A DNA stretch of 64,000 nucleotides from the NCBI RefSeq assembly GCF_030411995.1, contig NZ_JASNRC010000009.1:62001-126000 (forward strand), read 5' to 3'. The stretch comes from Massilia sp. YIM B02769. Lineage in GTDB: Bacteria > Pseudomonadota > Gammaproteobacteria > Burkholderiales > Burkholderiaceae_D. Both the position numbers and the translations under genes were made by a program. Positions 9,394 to 18,573 of this stretch are shown here, piece after piece (the stretch's first letter is position 1; the number at the start of each line of letters is the position of its first letter). Under the pieces are notes generated by a model that saw nothing but the letters and a program-made list of their open reading frames with translations, searched no databases and was not told the origin of the DNA.

Positions 9394-9984
9394 ATGAAAG
9401 TAGTTGCATTCAACCGCACCCTGCAGGGCACCGGAGCGAGCCGCCGCCTGCGCAAGGCTGGCCAGACCCCAGGCATCATCTACGGCGGCGCAGCAGCCCC
9501 GGTCCTGATCGCCCTGGACGGCAACGCCCTGTACCACGCGCTCAAGAAAGAAGCTTTCCACGGTTCCGTGCTGGACCTCGAGATCGAAGGCCAGACCCAG
9601 CAAGTCCTGCTGCGCGACTTCCAGATGCACGCATACAAGCAACTGGTCCTGCACGCTGACTTCCAGCGCGTCGACGCTTCGCAGCCGATCCACACCAAGG
9701 TCGCCCTGCACTTCGTCAACGCCGAAACCTCGCCAGCAGTCAAGCTGGGCGGCGCCATCGTGTCGCACGTGCTGAACGAGCTGGAAGTCGCTTGCCTGCC
9801 AGGTCAACTGCCAGAGTTCATTGAAGTCGACCTGGGCGCCCTGGAAGTCGGCGGCTCGATCCACACCGACGACCTGAAACTGCCAGCCGGCGTGACCGCG
9901 CTGACCCACGGCCAGAACCTGACCATCGTCACCACCTCGGTGCCGCGTGGCGCAGCTGCTGCCGAAACCGAAGAAGCCAAGTAA
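9394..9984 (+). CDS. rplY: 50S ribosomal protein L25 (general stress protein Ctc form)
   Basis: L25 binds 5S rRNA. The 196-residue product has the N-terminal L25 domain ([27 protein letters not shown]) and the extra C-terminal beta domain that defines the long Ctc/TL5 form. ATG 9394 is chosen because GGAG lies 7-8 nt upstream and the product starts MKVVAFNR, the usual N-terminus. It ends in an acidic Ala/Glu tail ([10 protein letters not shown]). The gene sits between prs and pth, as in most Burkholderiales. Confidence 0.95.
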   Translation: MKVVAFNRTLQGTGASRRLRKAGQTPGIIYGGAAAPVLIALDGNALYHALKKEAFHGSVLDLEIEGQTQQVLLRDFQMHAYKQLVLHADFQRVDASQPIHTKVALHFVNAETSPAVKLGGAIVSHVLNELEVACLPGQLPEFIEVDLGALEVGGSIHTDDLKLPAGVTALTHGQNLTIVTTSVPRGAAAAETEEAK

Positions 9985-10020
9985 TTCTTCGGCGCTGCCT
10001 TCGGGTGGCCCTGCACGATA

Positions 10021-10060
10021 AAAACCCGCCGCGGCTCGCGCCTGGCGGGTTTTTTGTTTT
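10021..10060 (+). terminator. Rho-independent terminator after rplY
   Basis: AAAACCCGCC (10021-10030) pairs perfectly with GGCGGGTTTT (10044-10053) and is followed by a T-rich tract interrupted once. It is a strong intrinsic terminator. Confidence 0.85.
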
Positions 10061-10111
10061 CTGGTCAATCGCCGTTTCGGCGATAATCCTCTTTTTCCTG
10101 ACGCGACCGCT

Positions 10112-10696
10112 ATGTCCATCCGCCTCATCGTCGGCCTCGGCAACCCTGGCCCGGAATACGAACAAACCCGCCACAACGCCGGCTTCTGGCTGGTCGATAA
10201 CCTGGCCAACAGCCTGCCCGGCTGCCGCCTGCAGCGCGAAAGCCGCTACAACGCCATGCTGGCCAAGACCACGATCTCGGGCAAGGAAGTCTGGCTACTG
10301 GAGCCGCTGACCTTCATGAACCGTTCCGGCCAGTCGGTCGGCGCGCTGGCGCGCTTCTTCAAGATCAACCCCGACGAGGTGCTGGTCGTGCACGACGAGC
10401 TCGACCTGATGCCCGGTGTCGCCAAGCTGAAGAAGGGCGGTTCCTCGGGCGGCCACAACGGCCTGAAAGACATCACCGCCGCCCTCGGCACGCAAGACTA
10501 CTGGCGCCTGCGCCTCGGCATCGGCCACCCGCGCAGCCTGAACCTGCAGCAGAACGTCGCCGACTTCGTGCTGCACCGCCCGCGCCGCGAAGAGCAGAGC
10601 CTGATCGAGGAATCGATAGACAAGGCCCTGCGCATCATCCCGCTCGCCGTCGAAGGCAAGCTGGACGTGGCAACGATGCAGCTGCACACCGCATAA
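10112..10696 (+). CDS. pth: peptidyl-tRNA hydrolase
   Basis: Pth recycles peptidyl-tRNAs released from stalled ribosomes. The 194-residue product opens with [18 protein letters not shown], containing substrate-contact Asn11 and catalytic His21. It also has the [10 protein letters not shown] block and the [25 protein letters not shown] core. Its usual partner ychF lies 2.4 kb downstream rather than adjacent, because a REP pair, a lipase gene and a PEP-CTERM gene intervene. Confidence 0.96.
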   Translation: MSIRLIVGLGNPGPEYEQTRHNAGFWLVDNLANSLPGCRLQRESRYNAMLAKTTISGKEVWLLEPLTFMNRSGQSVGALARFFKINPDEVLVVHDELDLMPGVAKLKKGGSSGGHNGLKDITAALGTQDYWRLRLGIGHPRSLNLQQNVADFVLHRPRREEQSLIEESIDKALRIIPLAVEGKLDVATMQLHTA

Positions 10697-10710
10697 ACCG
10701 CGTCGTCTCC

Positions 10711-10929
10711 CGTAGGGTGGGGTGTTTGAGGCCGGGGGCCTCAAACACGAAGTGCCCACGCGGTTACGTGCATGTGCTCGCACCTGCACCCGTGAATCTT
10801 CGCTCGAACCCTATGCAAAGGCCGGGTTGTAAAGCTTTGCGGTCCTCGGATACCGTGCGAGCGACACGCTGCCGAACGTGGTGCAAGGAAGCCCACGTAC
10901 CGCGTGGGCACGCCGTGCCCAACCTGCGG
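10711..10929. repeat. inverted pair of REP-like palindromes (BIME)
   Basis: The first unit (10711-10763, plus orientation) starts CGTAGGGTGGG 14 nt after the pth stop and ends GTGCCCACGCGG. Its hairpin tip is replaced by a perfect 12-bp stem (GTGTTTGAGGCC/GGCCTCAAACAC, 10722-10748). The second unit (10900-10929) is in minus orientation, CCGCGTGGGCACGCCGTGCCC. The sequence after the first tail (GGTTACGTGC) recurs after the unit at 40113, so the pair is probably a mobile module rather than two chance hairpins. No protein gene is seen in 10697-10982. Confidence 0.75.
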
Positions 10930-10982
10930 TCCCCGCCGCGTGCCACCCGCACCGCCCGCACAAAACACGCGATAATCGCTTG

Positions 10983-12086
10983 ATGAGCGCCCTCAACTTC
11001 CACGCCGGCCCGCGCGCGCTGGCCCGCATCCGCAGCCACGGCCTGCAAGCCCGCGACATCGCCATCATCCCCGCCGCCGCCGGCGGCCCGAAAGGCCTGA
11101 TCTTCCGCGACCTCGACCAATTCGTCTTCGGCGAATGGCTACCCTCCAGCCCGCGCGAACGCACCCTGATCGGCTCCTCGATCGGCGCCTGGCGCATGGC
11201 CGCCGCCTGCCAGCGCGACCCGGTGCGCGCCTTTGCCCGCCTGGGCGAACTGTATGCCGGCCAGCGCTACACCAGCACCAAGCCCAGTCCGCAGCAGATC
11301 AACGCGGTGGTGCAGGAACTGCTGCGCGAATTCGTCAGCGGCCATGAAGACGACATCGTGCAGCACCCGAACCACCGCCTGCACCTGCTGGCCGTGCGCG
11401 GCAAGGGCGGCCTGGCCGCGCCCACGCACCGGCGCGCCGAGATGCGCGGCTTCGCGGCAGCGGCGCTGACCAACTTCGCCTCGCGCGAACGCCTGGGCGG
11501 CCTGCTCGAACGCGTGGTGATCGGCGACGCCCGCGACGGCGCGCCCTGGCTGCGCAACAAGTTCGACACCTTCACCACCCACTTCGCCACGCTCACGCGC
11601 GAGAACCTGGCCGCCGGCCTGCTGGCCTCGGGCACGCTGCCGCTGATCATGCAGCCGGTGACGCAGATCACCGGCGTGCCGGAAGGCTATTACTGGGATG
11701 GCGGCATCATCGACTACAACCTGGCGCTGCCCTACGCCCGCGTCGAGGCGCAGGACCCGGACGGCATCGTGTTCTACCCGCACTTCAACGAGCACATCGT
11801 GCCGGGCTGGCTGGACAAGGCGCTGCCCTGGCGCCGCTGCGCGCGCGGCCCGAATCGCGGCTGGCTGGACAACGTGCTGATCGTCTCGCCCTCGCAGGAC
11901 TTCCTGAAGACCCTCCCGCGCGGCAAGCTGCCGGACCGGGCCGACTTCAAGTTCCATGGCCTGAACCACGATGCGCGCGTGCAGGCGTGGAACACGGCGA
12001 TGGCGGAGGGCGGACGCCTGCGCGACGAGCTGGCGGCCTTCATCGAGCGGCCCGACCTGTCACGCCTGCGCGCGATCCGAACATAA
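10983..12086 (+). CDS. patatin-like phospholipase family protein
   Basis: The 367-residue product carries the patatin Ser-Asp dyad signature: an N-terminal AAAGGPKGLIF oxyanion loop, nucleophile elbow GSSIGAW (GxSxG) and the later DGGIIDYN motif with the catalytic Asp. Bacterial patatins hydrolyse phospholipid or other acyl esters; the substrate here is unknown. No signal peptide is visible, so it is probably cytoplasmic. ATG 10983 is preferred because the upstream extension runs through REP sequence. It lies in the segment inserted between pth and ychF. Confidence 0.82.
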   Translation: MSALNFHAGPRALARIRSHGLQARDIAIIPAAAGGPKGLIFRDLDQFVFGEWLPSSPRERTLIGSSIGAWRMAAACQRDPVRAFARLGELYAGQRYTSTKPSPQQINAVVQELLREFVSGHEDDIVQHPNHRLHLLAVRGKGGLAAPTHRRAEMRGFAAAALTNFASRERLGGLLERVVIGDARDGAPWLRNKFDTFTTHFATLTRENLAAGLLASGTLPLIMQPVTQITGVPEGYYWDGGIIDYNLALPYARVEAQDPDGIVFYPHFNEHIVPGWLDKALPWRRCARGPNRGWLDNVLIVSPSQDFLKTLPRGKLPDRADFKFHGLNHDARVQAWNTAMAEGGRLRDELAAFIERPDLSRLRAIRT

Positions 12087-12112
12087 AAAAAGCCACTGCG
12101 CGGCAGTGGCTT
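12084..12112. terminator. bidirectional terminator between convergent genes
   Basis: AAGCCACTGC (12090-12099) pairs with GCAGTGGCTT (12103-12112), with an A run on the left. On the minus strand the stem is followed by seven T, so it best terminates the PEP-CTERM gene; it can also stop the lipase transcript. Confidence 0.75.
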
Positions 12113-12132
12113 CGTGGCTGGAGCGAACCTGC

Positions 12133-12819
12133 TCAGGCGCGCTTGCGGCGCGCCATGCCGGCGCCGGCCAGCAGGCCCAGGCCCAGCAGGGCGAGGCTGC
12201 CCGGTTCCGGTACGTCGTTGGTTTCCTCGGCCAGTTCCTTGCCGAAGAATTCGAGTTCGCCCAGCTGGTGCAGGCCATCGCCAATGGTCGAGAAGGTCTG
12301 GTAGCGGAAGATGCTGTAGGCGGCCGGCAGGGCGTAGTCGACACGGGCGGTGTATTCGTTCACCTGGTAACGCATGGCCCAAGGCGAGACGCCGTCGCGG
12401 TCGTAGGAAAAGATGACGGTGTAATGCAGGCCGTCGTTCGAGCCGAGGATCTGCCATTTGTCCGAGTCGCGTTCAGGTGCATCGTTGGCCGACGAAGCGG
12501 TAAAGCTGGTCAGTTGGTAGCGCTTGTCGCCGAAGTCGGCTTCGACCCAGCCGTTGGCGTCGCAGCACCATTTGTCGTTGCCGCCGCCGACGAAGTTATC
12601 GAACACATTGAAGGCGCCTTCACCGTCGTAGTAGGGCTCGATCGACGAGCGGAACACCGCGTTGTAGTTGGTGTAGTCATTGCCGTGGGCATCGTTTTCC
12701 GGGTCGGTCAGGTCATGACCGACCAGGGACTCGGTACCGGTGCCGCGCACGGTCACTGCCTGGGCGGAGCCAGCCATCAGCGCTGCGGCGGTCAGCAAAA
12801 GGAAAGCGAACTTTTTCAT
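12133..12819 (-). CDS. PEP-CTERM sorting-domain secreted protein
   Basis: The 228-residue product has a Sec signal peptide (MKKFAFLLLTAAALMAGSAQA) and a C-terminal PEP-CTERM signal: VPEPGSLALLGLGLLAGAGM followed by ARRKRA. Exosortase/PEP-CTERM systems sort such proteins to the cell surface or biofilm matrix in species that make exopolysaccharide. The body contains two adjacent cysteines (WCCDANG) and aromatic-rich segments, and resembles discoidin-like or structural domains only loosely. The start at 12819 gives the signal peptide; a longer upstream frame adds an implausible N-terminus. No exosortase gene is in the window. Confidence 0.85.
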   Translation of the reverse strand: MKKFAFLLLTAAALMAGSAQAVTVRGTGTESLVGHDLTDPENDAHGNDYTNYNAVFRSSIEPYYDGEGAFNVFDNFVGGGNDKWCCDANGWVEADFGDKRYQLTSFTASSANDAPERDSDKWQILGSNDGLHYTVIFSYDRDGVSPWAMRYQVNEYTARVDYALPAAYSIFRYQTFSTIGDGLHQLGELEFFGKELAEETNDVPEPGSLALLGLGLLAGAGMARRKRA

Positions 12820-13100
12820 GGTGTCTCGGTATTGGAATAGAATTGCTATCCGTTTAGCAATTTTCATTCCACCTAAATAACTTATTGAACGGAAAGAAAA
12901 TTTCTCCCCAAGAAAAATCTCACTGTTACATGATGTAAAGAAATCCGACACCATTTCGCGCCTTGTTCAGGTGTTGTACAGGGCGGAACGAGACATTGCC
13001 CACGCGCCTGTTTTTGCGGCATACACGCGCTGCCCGGGTTACAATGCGGGGTTTCCGAGCTGGGTCACACAGCTCATCATCATCGAGAGAAAGAATTCCC

Positions 13101-14192
13101 ATGAGTCTCCAATGCGGCATCGTCGGCCTGCCCAACGTCGGCAAGTCCACCCTGTTCAACGCGCTGACCAAGGCCGGCATCCCGGCTGAAAACTACCCGT
13201 TCTGCACCATCGAGCCGAACGTCGGCGTGGTCGAGGTGCCCGATCCGCGCATGGCCCAGCTGGCCGAGATCGTCAAGCCGGAGCGCATCGTCCCGGCCAT
13301 CGTCGAATTCGTCGACATCGCGGGCCTGGTGGCCGGCGCGTCGAAAGGCGAGGGCCTGGGCAACCAGTTCCTGTCGCACATCCGCGAAACCGACGCCATC
13401 GTCAACGTGGTGCGCTGCTTCGAAGACCCGAACGTGATCCACGTGGCCGGCAAGGTCAGCCCGATCGACGACATCGAAGTCATCCAGACCGAACTGGCCC
13501 TGGCCGACCTCGGCGCCGTCGAAAAGGCGATCCACCGCGAGAACAAGAAAGCCCGTTCGGGCGACAAGGATGCCGCCAAGCTGGTCGCCCTATGCGAGCG
13601 CATGCTGCCGCACCTGAACGAAGGCCAGCCGGTACGCACCCTGGGCCTGGACGCCGACGAACTTTTCCTGATCCGCGAACTGCACCTGATCACGGCGAAG
13701 CCGGCGATGTACGTGGCCAACGTCTCGGACACCGGCTTCACCGACAACCCGCTGCTCGACCAGCTGACCGAGTTCGCCAAGAAGCAGAACGCGCCGATCG
13801 TCGCGATCAGCGCCGCCATCGAATCGGAAATCGCCGACCTGGATGACGCCGACAAGGCAGCCTTCCTGTCCGACATGGGCATGGAAGAGCCGGGCCTGGA
13901 CCGCCTGGTCCGCGCTGCTTATAAACTACTCGGCCTGCAGACCTACTTCACCGCCGGCGTGAAGGAAGTGCGCGCCTGGACCGTGAAGGTCGGCGCCACC
14001 GCCCCGCAGGCGGCCGGCGTGATCCACACCGACTTCGAACGCGGTTTCATTCGCGCGCAGACCATCGGTTTCGACGATTACATCACCTACAAGGGCGAGT
14101 CGGGCGCGAAGGAAGCGGGCAAGATGCGCGCCGAGGGCAAGGAGTATGTGGTCAAGGATGGGGATGTGTTGAACTTCCTATTCAACGTCTGA
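13101..14192 (+). CDS. ychF: redox-regulated ATPase YchF (Obg-family, OLA1-like)
   Basis: YchF is a ribosome-associated ATPase of the Obg group. The 363-residue product has P-loop [17 protein letters not shown], the G2/G3 region [12 protein letters not shown] and [17 protein letters not shown], and NVSD in place of a canonical NKxD. That change fits the family's preference for ATP over GTP. The C-terminal TGS domain ends [12 protein letters not shown], the invariant tail. ATG 13101 follows GAGAGAAAG. Confidence 0.96.
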   Translation: MSLQCGIVGLPNVGKSTLFNALTKAGIPAENYPFCTIEPNVGVVEVPDPRMAQLAEIVKPERIVPAIVEFVDIAGLVAGASKGEGLGNQFLSHIRETDAIVNVVRCFEDPNVIHVAGKVSPIDDIEVIQTELALADLGAVEKAIHRENKKARSGDKDAAKLVALCERMLPHLNEGQPVRTLGLDADELFLIRELHLITAKPAMYVANVSDTGFTDNPLLDQLTEFAKKQNAPIVAISAAIESEIADLDDADKAAFLSDMGMEEPGLDRLVRAAYKLLGLQTYFTAGVKEVRAWTVKVGATAPQAAGVIHTDFERGFIRAQTIGFDDYITYKGESGAKEAGKMRAEGKEYVVKDGDVLNFLFNV

Positions 14193-14210
14193 AGCACTTC
14201 CTTTGACAGC

Positions 14211-14240
14211 AAAAGCCCGCCGCGTGCGGGCTTTTTCTTT
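14211..14240 (+). terminator. Rho-independent terminator after ychF
   Basis: AAAAGCCCGC (14211-14220) pairs with GCGGGCTTTT (14226-14235) around loop CGCGT, followed by a T-rich tract. Confidence 0.85.
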
Positions 14241-14342
14241 GCCCGGTCAATACACTTCTGTCATCAACACGAAACACAGCTCCACTATTCTGCGCCTCCA
14301 TCAGCACGGCAATCGCCGTGCCCACACCACTGGAGATGACGC

Positions 14343-16334
14343 ATGACCTCGACCCCTGAATTGTCCCGCCGCCGCCTGCTCCGCCTGCTGGGCGCCACCC
14401 CGATGCTGCCCCTGACCGGCTTTGCCGCCACTTCGCTGCTGGCAGGCTGCGGCGGCGATGGCGGCGACGATACGCCGCCGGTCTCCACCACGCCGCCGGT
14501 CGCCCCGGTCGCCACGCTCACCAGCGTCACCTTCAGCTCGATGGATGCGCCGACCCTGGCGAACGCCGCCGCGATGGCCACCACCACCGTCGGCTCGACC
14601 ATGACCGTCAACTTCAGCGACAGCAGCAAGCTCGACTTCAAGCTGTCGTACAAGCCCTTCTTCATTACCGGCGACATGGTCCCGAACGGCGCCGGCGGCA
14701 CCGTGCTGGCCGGCGGCTACTTCAACATCCGCAACCAGCCGATCATCGACACCACCGTCGCCGGCAAGGAGCGCCAGTTCTTCTCGGATTCGCCGGACGG
14801 CACCTCGCTGCTGACCGTGCCGAACGCCAGCGTCGCCGGCGTGAAGGGCAAGCCGGTGTTCGCCGTGGTGCAGTTCGAATACGCCACCTTCGCCCAGGAC
14901 GGCACCACCGGCATGTACGGCCGCCTGCCGTCGCCGATCGCCGTGCTGACCCTGGACCAGGACCAGAGCACCGGCAAACTGAGCCTGGTGAAATACCACA
15001 ACGTCGACACCTCGAGCGTCGAAGGCCTGTGGATCACCTGCGGCGCCAGCCTGTCGCCATGGGGCACCCACCTGTCGAGCGAAGAGTACGAGCCGAACGC
15101 CTTTACCGCCGCCTCCGACGCCCAGTTCAAGGCCTTCAGCAAGAACCTGTACGGCAACGAGACCACCGCCAACCCCTACAACTACGGCCACATGCCGGAA
15201 GTCACCGTCAACCCGGACGGCACCGGCTCGATCAAGAAGCACTACTGCATGGGCCGCATCTCGCACGAACTGGTGCAGGTGATGCCGGACCAGCGCACCG
15301 TGCTGATGGGCGACGACGCCACCAACAGCGGCTACTTCGTGTTCGTCGCCGACAAGGAAAAAGACCTGTCCGCCGGCACCCTGTACGTGGCCAAGGTCGG
15401 CGCCGGCTTCTCGGTCGACCCGGCCGCGAACAGCGCCGCGCCGCTCACCTGGATCAAGCTCGGTTCGGCCACCAGCGCCGAGATCCGCCAGCTGGCCACC
15501 ACCCTGAAGCCGCTCGACATCATGGACGTGCGCACGACCGATCCGCAGGACGCCAGCTTCAAGCAGGTGGTCGCCAATGGCGCGGTCGAGTGGATCAAGC
15601 TGGTGCCGGGCATGGAGAAGGCCGCCGCCTTCCTCGAAACCCACCGCTACGCCGCCCTGGTCGGCGCCTCGATGGGCTTCACCAAGATGGAAGGCACGAC
15701 CGTCAACATCAAGGACAAGGTCGCCTACTCGGCGCTGCAGAACTGCCAGACCTCGATGGTTGCCGGTAACAAGCTGAACGTGGCCGGCAACGGCGTGTCG
15801 ATCCCGAAGGCGCTGAACGCCGGCGCGGTGATGGCATTGAACCTGAAGGGCGGCCAGAAGGACACCCTGGGCGGCGCCATCAACAGCGAATGGATGCCGG
15901 TCGACACCAAGGCCCTGATCGCCGGCGAAGACATCACCGCCGACGCCCTCGGCAACACCGGCAACCCGAACAAGATCGCCAATCCGGACAACCTGAAGTT
16001 CTCGGAAAAGCTGCGCACCCTGTTCATCGGCGAAGACAGCGGCCAGCACGTGAATAACTTCCTGTGGGCCTACAACATCGACACCAGGCAGCTCTCGCGC
16101 ATCATGTCGATTCCGGCCGGCGGCGAATCGACCGGCCTGCACGCGGTCGACGACGTGAACGGCTGGACCTACATCATGAGCAACTTCCAGCACGCGGGCG
16201 ACTGGGGCGGCATCCACAATGTCGTCAAATCGACGCTCGATCCGCTGGTGCGCGCCAACTACAAGGACAAGTTCGGTTCCGCAGTCGGCTACCTGACCGG
16301 TGAACTGAGCCAGATGCGCCTGGCGAAAGCCTGA
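14343..16334 (+). CDS. PhoX-family (DUF839) phosphatase-like protein with Tat signal
   Basis: This 663-residue exported protein belongs to the PhoX/DUF839 family, whose characterised members are Ca/Fe-dependent alkaline phosphatases of the periplasm. The N-terminus carries a twin-arginine motif (SRRRLLRLLG) and, after the hydrophobic stretch, a lipobox-like LLAGCGG, so it may be a Tat-exported lipoprotein. Family blocks include SSEEYEPNAF, a central metal-site region (YNYGHMPEV, GRISHELVQVMPD) and a C-terminal IGEDSGQHVNNF. It is a single gene with its own leader; 18 nt before the start is a region complementary to no known operator. Substrate specificity is unproven. Confidence 0.8.
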   Translation: MTSTPELSRRRLLRLLGATPMLPLTGFAATSLLAGCGGDGGDDTPPVSTTPPVAPVATLTSVTFSSMDAPTLANAAAMATTTVGSTMTVNFSDSSKLDFKLSYKPFFITGDMVPNGAGGTVLAGGYFNIRNQPIIDTTVAGKERQFFSDSPDGTSLLTVPNASVAGVKGKPVFAVVQFEYATFAQDGTTGMYGRLPSPIAVLTLDQDQSTGKLSLVKYHNVDTSSVEGLWITCGASLSPWGTHLSSEEYEPNAFTAASDAQFKAFSKNLYGNETTANPYNYGHMPEVTVNPDGTGSIKKHYCMGRISHELVQVMPDQRTVLMGDDATNSGYFVFVADKEKDLSAGTLYVAKVGAGFSVDPAANSAAPLTWIKLGSATSAEIRQLATTLKPLDIMDVRTTDPQDASFKQVVANGAVEWIKLVPGMEKAAAFLETHRYAALVGASMGFTKMEGTTVNIKDKVAYSALQNCQTSMVAGNKLNVAGNGVSIPKALNAGAVMALNLKGGQKDTLGGAINSEWMPVDTKALIAGEDITADALGNTGNPNKIANPDNLKFSEKLRTLFIGEDSGQHVNNFLWAYNIDTRQLSRIMSIPAGGESTGLHAVDDVNGWTYIMSNFQHAGDWGGIHNVVKSTLDPLVRANYKDKFGSAVGYLTGELSQMRLAKA

Positions 16335-16399
16335 TCTTCCAGCCATGCCGCGTTGATGCGATACTGTCGGCCTCTCCGACACACGCAGCGACGCGGCAT

Positions 16400-17245
16400 A
16401 TGGCCATCCTTTCCCAGCTCATCCTGTATCCGATCAAGTCCTGCGCCGGCATGGGGGTGACCGAAGCCGTCGCCACCGTCTCCGGCCTGTCTGCCCAGGG
16501 CGTGCATGACCGCGAATGGATGCTGGTCACGCCGGAGGGCCAGTTCCTGACCCAGCGCGAGTACCCGCGCATGGCCACCATCGTGCCGCGCGTCGAGCGC
16601 GCGTCCATGGTGGTGACGGCGCCCGGCATGGCGGAGCTGCATTTGCCGCTGGCGCAACGTGCCGGCGTGCCCACCGTGCGCGTGCAGATCTGGGACGATG
16701 TCGTCGACGCCGCCGATTGCGGCAACGCCGCCGCCCAATGGTTCGCCGAGGCGCTCGGCGCCGCCTGCCGCCTGGTGCGCTTCCCGCCCGGCCTCGACCG
16801 TCCGACCAGCGAAAAATGGACCGGCGGCGCGCCGTCCTCCGCACGCTTCGCCGACGCCTATCCGCTGCTGCTGATCGGCGCTTCCGCGCTAGGCGAGATC
16901 AACGCACGCCTGCTGGCTGCCGGACGCGAAGCGCTGCCGATGAACCGCTTCCGTCCGAACCTGGTGGCCGAGGGCACCGATCCCTTCGAGGAGGATTACA
17001 CCGAGTCGCTGCGTGCCGGAGATGTGCTGGTCAGGCCGGTAAAACCCTGCGCGCGCTGCCCGATCCCGGCGATCGACCAGGCCACCGGCATTCCCGGCCC
17101 GGACCCGCTCGACGTGTTGCAATCCTGGCGGGGCAAGGCCATCCTCGACGGCGCCGTCTGCGTCGGCATGAATTGCATCGTGGCCGACGGTGCGGGCGGC
17201 GTCCTGCGGGTTGGCCAGGAGCTCGACATCGCTTTGTCGTTTTAA
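16400..17245 (+). CDS. MOSC domain-containing protein (YcbX/mARC-like)
   Basis: The 281-residue product has an N-terminal MOSC beta-barrel domain (LSQLILYPIKSCAGMGV, DREWMLVTPEGQFLTQRE) followed by the MOSC domain, with the conserved cysteine in VKPCARCPIPAIDQATG. MOSC proteins bind the sulfurated molybdenum cofactor; YcbX and mARC reduce N-hydroxylated compounds. Unlike E. coli YcbX it lacks the C-terminal 2Fe-2S ferredoxin domain, so an external electron donor would be needed. It lies between the PhoX-like gene and the GGDEF gene on the same strand. Confidence 0.85.
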   Translation: MAILSQLILYPIKSCAGMGVTEAVATVSGLSAQGVHDREWMLVTPEGQFLTQREYPRMATIVPRVERASMVVTAPGMAELHLPLAQRAGVPTVRVQIWDDVVDAADCGNAAAQWFAEALGAACRLVRFPPGLDRPTSEKWTGGAPSSARFADAYPLLLIGASALGEINARLLAAGREALPMNRFRPNLVAEGTDPFEEDYTESLRAGDVLVRPVKPCARCPIPAIDQATGIPGPDPLDVLQSWRGKAILDGAVCVGMNCIVADGAGGVLRVGQELDIALSF

Positions 17246-17353
17246 GGCCGCGTGCCGGCGCGCCGCGCGCGCGTAAACACGTATTCGCACCCATTTTCGT
17301 TCCCAAGCCTGCCCGTATCGCGTAAGGTAACGGGTATTGCTGAAAGGAATGTC

Positions 17354-18472
17354 ATGCACCAGCCGGACGCGACGCCGCGCGACCTGATTGCCGAAAACGA
17401 AGTCCTGCGCGCGCACATGGCCTACCTGGTCGAACAGGCCGAGCGCAACCACGACATCATGTGCCGGCACCAGGCCTTCGACCTCGAGATCGTCGGCGCC
17501 TCGACCTTCCAGGAACTGGTGGGCACCATCTTCCGCCTGCTGCCCGTGATTTCCGAGCTCGACGCCGTGACGCTGGCGCTGGTCGACGCCGACGCCGACA
17601 TCTATACCGTCATGCACAAGCTGGGCGTCGACTTCGAGCCGCTGGCCGATTTGCTGTTCGTCGAGCATGCGGTGGAACTCGGCTTCCAGCACATCGACGG
17701 CGCCAAGCCGCGCCCGCGCCTGGGCGCCTTCGACCTGATGAACCACCGCAGCATGTTCCCGCACGCGGGCAGCAAGCTGGCCAGCGTGGCGCGGGTGCCG
17801 CTGCTGCGCAACAAGCGCCTGATCGGCAGCCTGAACCTCGGCAGCCGCGACGCCCAGCGCTTCACGCCGGCCATGGCGACCGACTTCATCGAGCACATGG
17901 CCTCGATCATCGCCATCTGCCTGGAAAACGTGATCAGCAACGAGATGCTGAAGTACATCGGCCTGACCGACCCGCTGACCGGCGTCTACAACCGCCGCTA
18001 CATCGACCGGCGCCTGCTGGAAGAAATCGCGCGCGCGCGGCGCCAGGAATATCCGGTGTCGTGCATGTTCATCGATGTCGATCGTTTCAAGCAGGTCAAC
18101 GACAGCGTGGGACACCAGGCCGGCGACGAAGTCCTGCGCGAAGTGGCCACCCGCATCAAGACCGAGCTGCGCCTGTCCGACGCGCTGGCGCGCTACGGCG
18201 GCGAGGAATTCGTGGTGCTGCTGGTCGACGCCGATTTGCCGGCCGCCGCGATCGTGGCCGAACGCATCCGTTCGAGCGTGGCCGATACGCCGGTCGACCT
18301 GGCTGACGGTGTGCTGCTGGATGTGTCGGTATCGATCGGCGTTGCCACGCTCGCCGATTTCGACCGCGAGCACCCGATCGAAGGCGTGGCCCAGCAGCTG
18401 GTGGGGCAGGCGGATGTGGCGCTGTACCAGGCAAAAGAATCAGGCCGCAACCGCGTGGTGATGGCGTCGTAG
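17354..18472 (+). CDS. DUF484/GAF-like sensor with GGDEF diguanylate cyclase
   Basis: The 372-residue product has a short coiled-coil N-terminus, a DUF484/GAF-like sensory domain (about 40-195), then a GGDEF domain starting near LTDPLTGVYNRR. The active-site motif is GGEEF (282-286), and an inhibitory I-site RLSD lies exactly five residues upstream (273-276), so it should make c-di-GMP and be product-inhibited. ATG 17354 has AAGGA 5-6 nt upstream. The stop codon TAG (18470-18472) is part of the GTAG head of a REP-like repeat, so the repeat defines the C-terminus (MAS). Confidence 0.9.
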   Translation: MHQPDATPRDLIAENEVLRAHMAYLVEQAERNHDIMCRHQAFDLEIVGASTFQELVGTIFRLLPVISELDAVTLALVDADADIYTVMHKLGVDFEPLADLLFVEHAVELGFQHIDGAKPRPRLGAFDLMNHRSMFPHAGSKLASVARVPLLRNKRLIGSLNLGSRDAQRFTPAMATDFIEHMASIIAICLENVISNEMLKYIGLTDPLTGVYNRRYIDRRLLEEIARARRQEYPVSCMFIDVDRFKQVNDSVGHQAGDEVLREVATRIKTELRLSDALARYGGEEFVVLLVDADLPAAAIVAERIRSSVADTPVDLADGVLLDVSVSIGVATLADFDREHPIEGVAQQLVGQADVALYQAKESGRNRVVMAS

Positions 18473-18495
18473 GGTGGGCACCTGTGCCCACGCGG
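18468..18495 (+). repeat. single REP-like palindrome overlapping the GGDEF gene stop
   Basis: CGTAGGGTGGGCAC, CT, GTGCCCACGCGG: an 8-bp stem (18474-18481 with 18484-18491) and the GTAG head at 18469-18472. The TAG of the head is the stop codon of the diguanylate cyclase gene. Confidence 0.8.
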
Positions 18496-18573
18496 TGCTG
18501 CGCACGCATGCCGATCATTGACGCGAAGCGGCCGACACCGTATTGTCAGCAGGTCAACGACCACGAAACCCAC

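Noticed and set aside
14301..16382. 693-codon minus-strand frame
   Set aside because: Antisense shadow of the PhoX-like gene, with no recognisable motifs.
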